Shown: positions 8,598 to 17,415, counted from the stretch's first letter. The stretch is DNA of 64,000 bases from Pseudomonas sp. 8O (GCF_902506495.1 NZ_LR733264.1:2035303-2099302), one strand, 5' to 3'. Notes: generated from the letters alone by a model not told the origin. Numbers and translations are program-made.

Positions 8598-9104
8598 TCA
8601 AGCCTCCGGCACCACCCGCTTGGCCAACTGGAAATGACGCTGCCAGTACGAGTTGTTGAGGAAGTCGATGCGCACGTTAGTGCCGCGACGCGGCGCGTGG
8701 ACGAAGCGCCCCTCGCCGATGTAGATGGCCACGTGATCCACCGAGCGGCTGCGAATGCGGAAGAACAGCAGGTCGCCCGGCTGCAGGTCGCTGCGCTTCA
8801 CCGAGGGCGCATCCAGGCGCGACAGCGCGCGGGAGGTGCGCGGCAGTTCGAGGTCGTCCTGGGTCTTGAAGGCGTATTGCACCAGGCCGCTGCAATCGAA
8901 GCCGTGGCGCAGGCTGGTACCGCCCCAGCGGTAGGGCGTGCCCAGCGCGCCGAGGGCGCGGTCGATCACTTCGCTGGCCGGTTTGGGCGCGACCGCTGGC
9001 GCGGTGGCAGGAATGGTGTGGATACGAAAGGTGGCGGAGGCTTGGGTACAAATTCCCAGTAAAAGAGCGCCTCCCAGGCAAAATGACATGAAAAATTTAT
9101 TCAA
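8598..9104 (-). CDS. NlpC/P60 family cell-wall endopeptidase, secreted
   Basis: 168-residue periplasmic protein: signal peptide, short linker, then one NlpC/P60 domain that cleaves peptidoglycan stem peptides. The catalytic cysteine is in HGFDCSGLVQYAF, the histidine in RSVDHVAIYIGEG, and the third polar residue (His) in RFVHAPRRG. TTG at 9104 gives LNKFFMSFCLGGALLLG with a lysine in the n-region of the signal peptide and an AGGG upstream; the ATG at 9089 would give a signal peptide without positive charge. An ATG at 9164 is possible but adds an uncharacteristic leader. It stands alone; substrate and role are not visible. Confidence 0.88.
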   Translation of the reverse strand: MNKFFMSFCLGGALLLGICTQASATFRIHTIPATAPAVAPKPASEVIDRALGALGTPYRWGGTSLRHGFDCSGLVQYAFKTQDDLELPRTSRALSRLDAPSVKRSDLQPGDLLFFRIRSRSVDHVAIYIGEGRFVHAPRRGTNVRIDFLNNSYWQRHFQLAKRVVPEA

Positions 9105-9621
9105 ACCCAGTGACCCTGGTGATTGGCCTTTGCGCGGAAACCCTTCCTGATCAAGGCATTGCATCGGAAACGAGCCGCCTGCCCGTCCCGGAGAGGGACT
9201 GCCTGAAAAAGCCTTTGGTTCATTTCCAAGCGAGACGAGTCGACGAACGGTTTACCGCTGATGCCTTCGTATTCCTGACCATTCGCATCCAACTACGCCC
9301 CTCCGATTGAGCCGCACACTCTCGCCCGCCAGGATCACGGAGCGACTCATACCGACGACGTGAGCAGCCACGACGATAGCCTGGCGGCGGTTAAGGCGAA
9401 GCGCTGCTGCCCTCGGTCGAGCCACTGCCTGTAGGGTGGGTTAGCGACGCTGAACGTGAATCGAAGATGCCCACTATGGCGGCGCGGCGCATACCCCCCA
9501 GTCGATGAAACGTGGCGCTCCGATGGTGGGTTACGCCGCAGCCAATGGGGTGAAACGCTCGGTCACCTCGGCAGGCGGCTAACCCACCCTACAGATGCCC
9601 GACATCTCATGGTGGCGTACG
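9105..9621. repeat. Gene-free gap holding a large inverted repeat (9430-9593)
   Basis: 517 bases without a supportable gene. The outer arms TGTAGGGTGGGTTAGC (9430-9445) and its exact complement (9578-9593) bound a 164-base element. Inside, GGGTTACGCCGC-type half copies occur (about 9523-9540). The remainder shows no motif I recognise. Confidence 0.7.
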
Positions 9622-10098
9622 TTAGTCGTCCAGTTCTGTGGGCGCGCCCGACGTATGCGCCTTGATGGTCTTGGTCACGATATAGGTGAAGTAGCGCTCG
9701 ATACCGAGGTCCTCCAGCAGCAACTGGTCGATGAAGCGCTGGTAGTGGTCGATGTCGCGGGCACGGATCATGGCGATGTAGTCGACGCCGCCACCAGTGG
9801 CGTAGCAGAAGCCAACTTCCGGTGCCTCGGCCAGGCGTTGCTCGAAGCGGCGCATGTCCTGAGCGGTGTGGCGAGCCAGGGTGATTTCCACCAGCACCTG
9901 CTGGCTGCGAAACAGCGCTGCCCAGTCGATCTGCGCGCGGTAACCCTTGATCAGCCCGGCGCCTTCGAGCTTGCGCACACGCTCCCAGGCCGGCGTTACC
10001 GACAGGTTGATCGCCTCGGCCAGGGCCGACTTGGTGATCCGCCCGTCCTCGGCAAGGATGCGCAGGATCTTCAGGTCATAGCGGTCGAGCTTGTGCAT
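9622..10098 (-). CDS. doeX: Lrp/AsnC-family regulator, probable DoeX
   Basis: 158-residue feast/famine regulator. N-terminal helix-turn-helix (about residues 6-55; LDRYDLKILRILAEDGRI, then SALAEAINLSVTPAWERVRKLE) and a C-terminal RAM/AsnC effector domain (GGGVDYIAMIRARDIDHY). In ectoine-degrading bacteria an AsnC-type gene (doeX/asnC) lies next to doeA-doeB and responds to pathway metabolites such as diaminobutyrate. Here it follows doeB on the same strand after 125 bases containing a GCGAGCTTGCTCGC hairpin (10141-10154), so it may be transcribed with the catabolic genes or separately. Confidence 0.85.
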   Translation of the reverse strand: MHKLDRYDLKILRILAEDGRITKSALAEAINLSVTPAWERVRKLEGAGLIKGYRAQIDWAALFRSQQVLVEITLARHTAQDMRRFEQRLAEAPEVGFCYATGGGVDYIAMIRARDIDHYQRFIDQLLLEDLGIERYFTYIVTKTIKAHTSGAPTELDD

Positions 10099-10223
10099 CG
10101 GCAGTACGCCTATCTTGGGAACGATGCGAGGCCTGTAGGAGCGAGCTTGCTCGCGAAGCTTTTGCCTTACCGGCGTTCATGAGAATGGCCAGGTGCTTTC
10201 ACAGCGGCTGCAGGTTGGGTTTC

Positions 10224-11225
10224 TCAACTCACCACCTCGGCGATGACGGCGAGGGTATCACCACTTTTCACCAGCCCCGGAAAGTGCCGGGCGGCGAGCA
10301 GGCCACTGCGTTTGGCGCGGTACTCGGTAGCCGGCGCACCGGTGCATCGCACGCTATGTACACGAGCGATCACCTCGCCTTTCTCGACCGTATCGCCAAG
10401 GTCGCGACACATTTCCAGCAGGCCGTCGTCCTCACTGGCGACAAAACAGTTGCCATCCGGCATGTCCAGCATCACCGATTCACCCGTCTCGATCTCGCCC
10501 TGCAGCAGGCCGAAGTGGATCAGCAGGTTACGTACGCCACATTCGGCGATGGCCAGGCTTTTCGCCGTACTGCTGCCGCCGCCGCCGAGCTCGGTGGTGA
10601 CGAACACCTTGCCCAGTTCCTCGGCGGCGGTGTCGTACATGCCCACCGCGTCCAGCTCCAGCATGCGCATGCAGTAGGGCGCAGCGAAGGCGCGCATGCC
10701 GGCGGCGCAAGCGGCATCCTGGGTCTTGTCCGGCAACACGTGGCAGGCGGCGAAGGGCAGAAAATCCAGGGTCTTGCCGCCGGAGTGGATGTCCAGCACC
10801 ACATTGGCCAGCGGCAGCAGCGTGCGCTGGAAGTAGTCAGCGATCTTCTGCGTCACCGTGCCGTCCGGCTTGCCGGGGAAGCTGCGGTTGAGGTTGCCCT
10901 TGTCGATCGGCGAGGTGCGGGTGCCGGCCTGCACGGCGGGAGCGTTCATGAACGGCACGATGATCACCCGGCCGCTGACGTCCTCCGCGCGCAGGCGCTG
11001 GGCCAGCTTGCTAAGAGCCAGCGGGCCTTCGTACTCGTCACCATGGTTGCCACCGGTGAGCAACGCGGTGGGGCCGCTGCCGTTCTTCACCACGGTGACC
11101 GGGATCATCACCGCGCCCCAAGCCGAATCGTCGCGGGAATAGGGTAGCTTGAGAAAACCGTGTTGCACGCCGTCACGGTCGAAATCGACCGTGGGGCTGA
11201 TGGGGTTGTCGCGCAGTTGGGTCAT
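10224..11225 (-). CDS. doeB: N-acetyl-diaminobutyrate deacetylase DoeB (succinylglutamate desuccinylase family)
   Basis: Zn-dependent deacylase of 333 residues. The zinc/catalytic motifs GGNHGDEYEGP (His, Glu) and VLDIHSGG (His) are clear. A C-terminal barrel-like extension (GLLEMCRDLGDTVEKGEVIARV) is typical of the aspartoacylase/AstE group. DoeB converts N-alpha-acetyl-L-2,4-diaminobutyrate, produced by DoeA, to diaminobutyrate plus acetate. The start ATG 11223-11225 gives MTQLRDNPISPTVDFD, the family N-terminus; the open frame upstream overlaps a REP hairpin. Located directly downstream of doeA. Confidence 0.93.
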   Translation of the reverse strand: MTQLRDNPISPTVDFDRDGVQHGFLKLPYSRDDSAWGAVMIPVTVVKNGSGPTALLTGGNHGDEYEGPLALSKLAQRLRAEDVSGRVIIVPFMNAPAVQAGTRTSPIDKGNLNRSFPGKPDGTVTQKIADYFQRTLLPLANVVLDIHSGGKTLDFLPFAACHVLPDKTQDAACAAGMRAFAAPYCMRMLELDAVGMYDTAAEELGKVFVTTELGGGGSSTAKSLAIAECGVRNLLIHFGLLQGEIETGESVMLDMPDGNCFVASEDDGLLEMCRDLGDTVEKGEVIARVHSVRCTGAPATEYRAKRSGLLAARHFPGLVKSGDTLAVIAEVVS

Positions 11226-11271
11226 GGTGCAAAGCCCGGCATAAGTGGATGTCTCAATAGCGCCGCTTTTC

Positions 11272-11332
11272 GTAGGAGCTGGCTTGCCAGCGATGCGTTG
11301 TTGATGCGGATCGCCGGCAAGCCGGCTTCTAC
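11272..11332. repeat. REP-like inverted repeat between doeA and doeB
   Basis: GTAGGAGCTGGCTTGCCAGCGAT near 11272 pairs with ATCGCCGGCAAGCCGGCTTCTAC ending at 11332. It belongs to the GTAGGAGC...GCTCCTAC dispersed family also seen at 10137, 14832, 19660 and 33291. It may modulate expression between doeA and doeB. Confidence 0.7.
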
Positions 11333-11344
11333 AATCAAGCGGCA

Positions 11345-12535
11345 TCAATCCTTCACGAACAGCTTGCGCGGTACGTCGCAGAGGGTTTCCACGCCGCTGT
11401 CGGTGATCAGGATCGACTCGGTGATTTCCAGGCCCCAGTCGTCCAGCCACAGGCCGGGCATGAAGTGGAAAGTCATCCCCGGCTGCAGCACACTCTCGTC
11501 GCCCGGACGCAGGCTCATGGTGCGCTCGCCCCAGTCAGGCGGATAACTGATACCGATGGGGTAGCCGCAGCGGCTGTCCTTGTGAATGCCGAATTTCTCC
11601 AACACCTTGAAGAAGGCGCGGGCGATATCGCCGGTGGTGTTGCCCGGCTTGGCCGCTTCCAGGCCGGCGGCGATGCCTTCGACCACGGCCTTCTCGCCGT
11701 CGAGGAAATGCTGCGGCGGCGTGCCCAGGTAAATGGTGCGCGACAACGGGCAGTGGTAGCGCTTGTAGCAGCCGGCGATCTCGAAGAAGGTGCCGGCGCC
11801 GCTGACCATCGGCGAGTCGTCCCAGGTCAGGTGCGGCGCGCTGGCATCGGCGCCGGTGGGCAGCAGCGGCACGATGGCCGGGTAGTCGCCGCCATGGCCG
11901 TCGGCGCCGAGGATGCCGGTGCGGTAGATCTCGGCCACCAGCTCGTTCTTGCGCAGGCCAGGCTCTATCTTGTCGAAGATCGCCGCGTGCATTTTCTCGA
12001 CGATCTTCGCCGCGATGCGCATGTAGCCGACCTCGGTGGGCGACTTGATCGCCCGCTGCCAGTTGACCAGCGCGGTGGCGTCGACGAAGCGTGCATTGGG
12101 CAGGTTGCGCTGCAGCGAGCCATAAGCGGCGGCGCTGAAGTAGTAATTGTCCAGCTCGACGCCGATGCTGAGCTTGTCCCAGCCACGCGCGGCGATGACC
12201 TCCTTGGACAGGTAGTCCATCGGGTGGCGCTCGGTGGACTGCACGTAGTGATCGGGGTAACCGACGATGTTGCTCTGCTGCATGAACACCGTGCGCTTGG
12301 CGCCGTTGGCATCCTGACCACGGCCATACCAGACCGGCTCACCATCGAGCGCCAGCAGCACGCACTGGTGCACGTAGAACGACCAGCCGTCATAGCCGGT
12401 GAGCCAGGCCATGTTGGACGGATCGGTGACGATCAGCAGCTCGATGCCCTTGACCTGCATGGCCGTGCGGACCTTGACGATGCGCTGGGCGTATTCCTCC
12501 CGGGTGAAGGGGAGGTTGACGACGATTTCGGACAT
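11345..12535 (-). CDS. doeA: Ectoine hydrolase DoeA
   Basis: 396-residue M24 (creatinase/aminopeptidase P-like) hydrolase that opens the ectoine ring, giving mainly N-alpha-acetyl-diaminobutyrate. An N-terminal creatinase-type domain (about 1-160) precedes the pita-bread catalytic domain. The usual M24 metal ligands are only partly kept (for example the SGAGTFFEIAGCYKRYHCPLSR segment, quoted in part), in line with the non-canonical DoeA/EutD group. Start ATG 12535 (MSEIVVNLPFTREEY), overlapping neither neighbour. Upstream eutC ends 58 bases away, consistent with one eutBC-doeAB transcript. Confidence 0.94.
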   Translation of the reverse strand: MSEIVVNLPFTREEYAQRIVKVRTAMQVKGIELLIVTDPSNMAWLTGYDGWSFYVHQCVLLALDGEPVWYGRGQDANGAKRTVFMQQSNIVGYPDHYVQSTERHPMDYLSKEVIAARGWDKLSIGVELDNYYFSAAAYGSLQRNLPNARFVDATALVNWQRAIKSPTEVGYMRIAAKIVEKMHAAIFDKIEPGLRKNELVAEIYRTGILGADGHGGDYPAIVPLLPTGADASAPHLTWDDSPMVSGAGTFFEIAGCYKRYHCPLSRTIYLGTPPQHFLDGEKAVVEGIAAGLEAAKPGNTTGDIARAFFKVLEKFGIHKDSRCGYPIGISYPPDWGERTMSLRPGDESVLQPGMTFHFMPGLWLDDWGLEITESILITDSGVETLCDVPRKLFVKD

Positions 12536-12593
12536 GAATGAATCCCCGTGGTTTTTTGGACTGTGGGAAGGGCCGGGCGGCGCTCCCACAGGG

Positions 12594-13571
12594 TTAGGCG
12601 TTGAAGATGAAACCCTTGCCCGCCGCCCGCGCCCGCTCGAACGCAAAGCTGGCGATGGCCGTGTCCTGGGCGCCGGTGCCGGTCAGGTCGCACAGGGTGA
12701 TCTGCTCGGGCGCGGTGCGCCCCGGACGCTGGCCGGCGATGACCTGGCCGAGTTCGGCGAAGTCGGCATCGGCGGCAACCAGGCCGGCGGCGACGGCGTG
12801 ATTGAGCTCACCGAGCACGCGGGTCTGGCTCAGGCGGTCGGCCACGTAGGCATCGACCCGCGCCAGCGCAGCCGGGGCGATCTCGTTCTTGTGCTCGGCA
12901 TCCGAGCCCATGGCGGTGATGTGCATGCCGGAACGCAGGTGATGCAGCTGGATCAATGGCTCGCGACTCGGCGTAGTGGTGATGGCGATATCGGCGCCCT
13001 CCAGCGCTGCGTCGAGGCTGTCCACCGCGCGCGCATCGTCCAGTTCGGCGGCCATGGCCTGGGCCTTGGCCGCGTCGCGAGCCCAGATGCGTACCTCGCG
13101 CACATCACGCACCAGGCGCAGGGCCTGCAACTGCAAGCGCGCCTGCTCGCCTGCACCGAGGATGGCGACCACCTTGGCGTCTTCGCGAGCCAGCCATTTG
13201 GCCGCGATGGCGCCAGCGGCGGCGGTGCGCACGGCGGTGAGGTAGCCATTGTCCAGCAGCAGCGCATCGGCCAGGCCGGTCTGTGCCGAGAACAGCATCA
13301 TCAGGCCATTGAGGCTGGGCAGGCCAAGCCTGGGGTTGTCGAAGAAACCGGGGCTGACCTTGATCGCGAAGTGCGCCACGCCAGGCAGGTAGGCGGTCTT
13401 CACGTCCACCTCGCCGTTATGCTCGGGCACGTCCAGGCGCAGGATCGGCGGCATCGCCACGGCGGCCGTGGCGAGCAGGCGGAAGGCGTTTTCCACCACC
13501 GCGAGGCTGTCGGCGTCGAGGCCAACGCACTCGCGCAGATCGGCTTGGTTGAGTATCAGAGTCTTGGCCAT
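12594..13571 (-). CDS. eutC: Ornithine cyclodeaminase/mu-crystallin family protein EutC
   Basis: 325-residue Rossmann-fold protein. The NAD motif VAILGAGEQARLQLQAL lies near residues 135-151 and the substrate-side arginine/lysine segment DVKTAYLPG near 56-64. The family includes ornithine cyclodeaminase, alanine dehydrogenase and ketimine reductases. In ectoine clusters the eutBC pair is proposed to convert 5-hydroxyectoine towards ectoine. It follows eutB after nine bases, so the two are cotranscribed. Confidence 0.9.
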   Translation of the reverse strand: MAKTLILNQADLRECVGLDADSLAVVENAFRLLATAAVAMPPILRLDVPEHNGEVDVKTAYLPGVAHFAIKVSPGFFDNPRLGLPSLNGLMMLFSAQTGLADALLLDNGYLTAVRTAAAGAIAAKWLAREDAKVVAILGAGEQARLQLQALRLVRDVREVRIWARDAAKAQAMAAELDDARAVDSLDAALEGADIAITTTPSREPLIQLHHLRSGMHITAMGSDAEHKNEIAPAALARVDAYVADRLSQTRVLGELNHAVAAGLVAADADFAELGQVIAGQRPGRTAPEQITLCDLTGTGAQDTAIASFAFERARAAGKGFIFNA

Positions 13572-13580
13572 GGGAGTTCC

Positions 13581-14552
13581 TCAGGCGTCGGCGCCATTGA
13601 GCACACGCAGGTGCTGGTCGATATCGATATTGCGGCCGCTGACCACCACCACCACCGGGCCACGGGGTTCGATCAGGCCGTCGAGCAGGGCGGCGATGCC
13701 CACCGCGGCGGCGCCTTCGACCACCAGCCGCTCCTCGCGGTAGGCGTGGCGGATGCCACGAGCGATGGAGGCCTCGTCGAGCAGGTGCAGCTGATCGCAC
13801 AGCTCGCGGGTGAGGGCGAAGGTGTAGCGGTTTTCCAGGCCGATGCCGCCGCCGAGTGAATCGGCCAGCGTTGACAGCTCCTCCACCTCGACCGGTTCGC
13901 CGGCCTGCAGGCTGGCGTGCATGGCGGCGCCGCGCTGCATGCTGATGCCATGGGTGCGAATGGCCGGGCTCGAAGCCTTGATCGCCAGTGCCACGCCGGC
14001 GAACAGGCCGCCGCCGGACAGTGGCACCAGCACTTCGCAAACGTCCGGGCACTGCTCGAGAATCTCCAGGCCCAGGCTGCCCTGGCCGGCGATCACGTGC
14101 GGGTGGTCGAAGGGCGGGATGAACGCGGCGCCCTGCTCTCGGGAGATGCGCAGGGCCTCGAGCTGGGCGTCGTCCTGGCTGCGGCCGCTGATCACCACCT
14201 CGGCGCCCAGTTCGCGAATGGCGCGCACCTTGTTCTGCGGCACCAGTTCGGAGAGGCAGACGATGGCCTTCACGCCCTGCTGCGAGGCGGCGAAAGCCAG
14301 GGCGCGACCATGGTTGCCGGTGGAGGCAGTGACCACGCCGAGACGCTTGCGCTCGGCATCCAGCTGCGCCACCGCGTTGCTCGCGCCGCGCAGCTTGAAG
14401 CTGCCGGTGGCCTGCTGCGACTCCAGCTTCAACCACACCGGCACACCGGCCAGGCGGCTCAGGCTGGGCGAATGCTCCAGCGGCGTCTGGCGCACCAGGC
14501 CGGCAATACGCTGGCGAGCCTGGAGCAGATCATCGAAGTGGATGGAAGACAT
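13581..14552 (-). CDS. eutB: Threonine dehydratase-like PLP enzyme EutB
   Basis: 323-residue fold-type II PLP enzyme. The PLP lysine is in GSFKLRGASNAV, the asparagine loop in TASTGNHGRALAFA, and the phosphate-binding glycine loop in PLSGGGLFAGVAL. Resembles hydroxyl-amino-acid dehydratases/racemases; in the hydroxyectoine pathway it acts with EutC. First gene of the eutB-eutC-doeA-doeB string; a CTAG-centred operator candidate lies about 65 bases upstream of its start. Confidence 0.9.
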   Translation of the reverse strand: MSSIHFDDLLQARQRIAGLVRQTPLEHSPSLSRLAGVPVWLKLESQQATGSFKLRGASNAVAQLDAERKRLGVVTASTGNHGRALAFAASQQGVKAIVCLSELVPQNKVRAIRELGAEVVISGRSQDDAQLEALRISREQGAAFIPPFDHPHVIAGQGSLGLEILEQCPDVCEVLVPLSGGGLFAGVALAIKASSPAIRTHGISMQRGAAMHASLQAGEPVEVEELSTLADSLGGGIGLENRYTFALTRELCDQLHLLDEASIARGIRHAYREERLVVEGAAAVGIAALLDGLIEPRGPVVVVVSGRNIDIDQHLRVLNGADA

Positions 14553-14607
14553 GGCGCACGTTCCGTGAAGGTGTGCGGCCGAGTGTATGAGCGGGAAATT
14601 GAGCGGC

Positions 14608-14626
14608 TTAATGTACTAGGACGATT
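14608..14626 (-). promoter_or_regulatory. Candidate EnuR operator upstream of eutB
   Basis: On the eutB strand this reads AATCGTCCTAGTACATTAA. The same motif, AATTGTCCTAGTGCAATG, occurs in the enuR/ehuB divergent region; GTCCTAGT is identical and the flanks keep AATY and RCA. The core approximates the palindrome TGTnCTAGnACA. Sharing between these two regulated promoters fits a MocR-type operator. Confidence 0.65.
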
Positions 14627-14864
14627 TTTTATTCGGGTATCCCAAGAGACGAACAACCGGTGCGCGCGGCGCACCCTACGCGTTTGTGTAGGGTGCGCCG
14701 TGCGCACCGATGTAACCCGGACGCATCGGAGCAAACCGCTCCCGGATTTCATCCGGGCTACAAAGCCCCTCTCCCCAGCCCTCTCCCGCAAGCGGGAGAG
14801 GGGGCTGATCGGTATAGCGAATAACATTGTAGGAGCGGCTTCGGCCGCGAAGCTTCTTAACGTG
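14627..14864. repeat. Repeat-rich gap between eutB and enuR
   Basis: No gene is visible. It holds an inverted repeat 14658-14679/14688-14709 (GTGCGC...GTAGGGTGCGCC family), a degenerate GTAACCCGG...ATCCGGGCTACA element (about 14713-14762), a CTCTCCC/GGGAGAG hairpin (about 14764-14805) and a GTAGGAGCGGCTTCGGCCGCGAAGC block (about 14831-14855). enuR is convergent-tandem with these, so some may end its transcript. Confidence 0.7.
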
Positions 14865-16262
14865 CTAGAAATCATGCACCTTCGGGTACTGCTCCAAGAC
14901 GTCACGCACGATCTGTACGCCCTGGCGCATCTTCGCTTCGCTGCATTCGGCGCCGACGCACAGGCGCACCGCACGCGGCCTCGGCATGCCCGGTGGGACG
15001 AATGGGTCGGGCAAAGTCAGCGCCACGTTGCGTCGACGCAGCTCGCGCAACAGGCCGTCGGTTTCCCAGCCTTCGGGTACACGCAGCCAGGCGTTGAGTG
15101 AATAGGGGTGATTGCCGATCAGGTGCTCACCCAGTTCCTGCTCCACCAGGGCCTGCCGGTTGGCCAGCAATTGCCGCTGCAGTTGCACCAGGTCCTCGGC
15201 CTCGCCGGAGTCGATCCAGCGCGTGGCGATCTCACCGAGCAGCGACGGCGCCATCCAGCTGTTGACCCGCAGGATGCTCTCGGTACGCAGGGCCAGGCGC
15301 TTGGGCATCACCAGGTAGCCGATGCGCAGGCCGGTGAGCACCGACTTGGTCATGCTGGTGCAGTAGAACGACAGCTCCGGCGCGTAATGGCTGAGCGGCC
15401 GCGTGCTCTGCTGGCCGGCCAGCAGTGGGCCGTAGACGTCGTCCTCGATGATGTACACGCCATAGCGGCGGGCGATTTCGGCGATCTCGCGGCGGCGCTC
15501 GTCGGGCATCAGCGCGCTGGTTGGGTTATTCAGGTTGGGCGTGCAGACCAACGCAGTGATGCGCTCGTTGCCGCACATGTCCTCGAAGTGCTCGGGGTTC
15601 AGCCCGTAGCGATCCATCTCCAGACCCTTGAGGGTGAAGCCGAGCACCTGCGAGCTGCCAATGGCGCCGTGATCGGTCAGGCCTTCGCAGAGCACCACGT
15701 CGTCCGGGCCGGCCAGGGTGGCCAGGGCGAGGAAAATGCCATGGGCAGCGCCGCTGGTCAGCAGCACGTCCTCGATACCCACGTCCATGCCCAGACGCGC
15801 CAGCCAGCGCACTGCCGACTCGCGCTGGTGCTGCATGCCGGCAATAGGACGAAAGGCGTGAATCCAGGGCTGGTCCGGCTCCTGCGCCAGCTCCAGGCAG
15901 GTCTGTCGCCACAGGCGGTCGTGGGCATCGGTGTGCAGAATGCGCGCATTGGAAAAGTCCATCAGCGCCTGCTCGCTGCGATCGAGCATGCTGGTGGCCA
16001 CGCGCTCGCTGGTGCGCCGCGAGACGAAGCTGCCACGACCCACCTCGCAGCGCACGCGGCCCTGGCGCTCCAGTTCCTTGTAGGCGTTGGTCACGGTCTG
16101 CACGCTGATGCCGAGTGCATCGGACACCTGGCGTTGCGGTGGCAGTCGCTGGCCGTCGATCAGGGTACCCTGTTCGATATCGGCGGCGACCGCCTGGACC
16201 AGCAGCTTGTACTTCGACTCGCCCGGGCGAGCGTTGGCCAGGGCCTTCTTCCAGTTGTGCAT
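14865..16262 (-). CDS. enuR: MocR/GntR-family PLP-dependent regulator EnuR
   Basis: 465 residues: an N-terminal winged helix-turn-helix (about 15-80; LPPQRQVSDALGISVQTVTNAYKEL, quoted in part) fused to a fold-type I aminotransferase-like domain. The PLP-binding lysine is about residue 306 in CTSMTKSVLTGLR, with the PNLNNPTSA and EDDVYGPL segments around the cofactor site. EnuR represses ectoine-use genes and is released by pathway intermediates bound at PLP. It is divergent to ehuBCDA and faces away from the importer, with a CTAG operator candidate about 60 bases upstream of its start, suggesting autorepression. Confidence 0.92.
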   Translation of the reverse strand: MHNWKKALANARPGESKYKLLVQAVAADIEQGTLIDGQRLPPQRQVSDALGISVQTVTNAYKELERQGRVRCEVGRGSFVSRRTSERVATSMLDRSEQALMDFSNARILHTDAHDRLWRQTCLELAQEPDQPWIHAFRPIAGMQHQRESAVRWLARLGMDVGIEDVLLTSGAAHGIFLALATLAGPDDVVLCEGLTDHGAIGSSQVLGFTLKGLEMDRYGLNPEHFEDMCGNERITALVCTPNLNNPTSALMPDERRREIAEIARRYGVYIIEDDVYGPLLAGQQSTRPLSHYAPELSFYCTSMTKSVLTGLRIGYLVMPKRLALRTESILRVNSWMAPSLLGEIATRWIDSGEAEDLVQLQRQLLANRQALVEQELGEHLIGNHPYSLNAWLRVPEGWETDGLLRELRRRNVALTLPDPFVPPGMPRPRAVRLCVGAECSEAKMRQGVQIVRDVLEQYPKVHDF

Positions 16263-16310
16263 CGATGGCTCCTGCGGCGACTGCGCTCAAGCATCCCGCG
16301 CGAGGCGTTA

Positions 16311-16334
16311 CGATTCAATTGTCCTAGTGCAATG
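16311..16334 (+). promoter_or_regulatory. Candidate EnuR operator in the enuR-ehuB divergent region
   Basis: AATTGTCCTAGTGCAAT at 16317-16333, shared with the site upstream of eutB. It is about 60 bases from the enuR start and about 175 bases from ehuB. On the enuR strand TTGCAC within it could serve as a -35 element. Further downstream towards ehuB small hairpins GTGCC/GGCAC (about 16382) and GGCGC/GCGCC (about 16414) and the RBS CAGGAG (16491-16496) are present. Confidence 0.65.
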
Positions 16335-16505
16335 CCGTAGCGAAAAAAGCCTTTGTATGCTCGGGTCAAGGGTGGAAAACAGTGCCTCGGCACCTCAGAA
16401 GAATTACCACCTGGCGCGAACAGCGCCACCAACGCTCTTGATTTACCTGCCTCCTAACACAGCACGCCGCCACTGGCGGACTACAAGAAACAGGAGAACA
16501 CCAAG

Positions 16506-17351
16506 ATGAGTAGCGTTATCCCCTCCCGCTTTGGCCACCTCGCGCTGGCCGGCGCCCTGCTCACCGGTCTCGCTGCCGGCGCCCAGGCTTCAACGCTGGA
16601 CGAGGTCAAGGACAGCAGCAGCGTGCGCATCGGCTACGCCAACGAAACCCCCTTCGCCTACACCGCCCTCGACGGCAGCGTCACCGGCGAGTCGCCGGAG
16701 ATCGTCAGGAAGATCTTCGAGCGCATGGGCGTCGAGAAGATCAACCCGGTGCTTACCGAATGGGGCTCGCTGATCCCCGGCCTGCGCGCCAGCCGCTTCG
16801 ACCTGATCGCCGCCGGCATGTACATCACCCCCGAGCGCTGCAAGCAGGTGCTGTTCACCGACCCGCACTATCAGTTGCCCGATACCCTGCTGGTGAAAGC
16901 CGGCAACCCGAAGGACCTGCACAGCTACGAAGACATCGCCAAGAGCGGTGCCAAGGTGGCGATCATGTCCGGTACGGTGAATCTGGGTTATGCCCGTGAT
17001 TCCGGTATCACCGACGACCAGATCCTCCAGGTGCCGGACACCACCGCACAGCTGCAGGCCGTGCGCGCCGGGCGCGCCGACGCGGCAGTCGGCACCCAGT
17101 TGACCATGAAGGGCCTGGCCGACAAGGGCGGCGACAGCGTCGAAGCCATCGCCGAATTCAAGGACGACCCGGCCCACACCGGTTACGGCGCCCTGGCCTT
17201 CCGCCCGGAAGACAAGGACCTACGCGATGCGGTGAATGCCGAGCTGAAGAAGTGGCTGGGCAGCGAAGAGCATCTGGCCACGGTCAAACCCTTCGGCTTC
17301 GATCAGTCCAACATCACCGACAAGACCGCCGCCGAACTCTGCGGCCAGTAA
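16506..17351 (+). CDS. ehuB: Ectoine/hydroxyectoine ABC transporter, periplasmic binding protein EhuB
   Basis: 281-residue family-3 solute-binding protein with a Sec signal peptide (about residues 1-28, cleavage after AQA). The mature part starts STLDEVKDSSSVRIGYANETPFAY, typical of amino-acid/ectoine binders, followed by ESPEIVRKIFERMG and the ASRFDLIAAGMYITPERC segment. Delivers ectoines to EhuCD. First gene of the importer operon, divergent from enuR and preceded by AACAGGAGAAC. The closest relatives are polar amino-acid binders; the ectoine assignment comes from context and N-terminal similarity. Confidence 0.9.
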   Translation: MSSVIPSRFGHLALAGALLTGLAAGAQASTLDEVKDSSSVRIGYANETPFAYTALDGSVTGESPEIVRKIFERMGVEKINPVLTEWGSLIPGLRASRFDLIAAGMYITPERCKQVLFTDPHYQLPDTLLVKAGNPKDLHSYEDIAKSGAKVAIMSGTVNLGYARDSGITDDQILQVPDTTAQLQAVRAGRADAAVGTQLTMKGLADKGGDSVEAIAEFKDDPAHTGYGALAFRPEDKDLRDAVNAELKKWLGSEEHLATVKPFGFDQSNITDKTAAELCGQ

Positions 17352-17415
17352 TGCACGGGTAACGCCGCGCACGAAGATGCGCGGCGTGTTTCCCTGCATA
17401 GAGCGGTAGACATTC

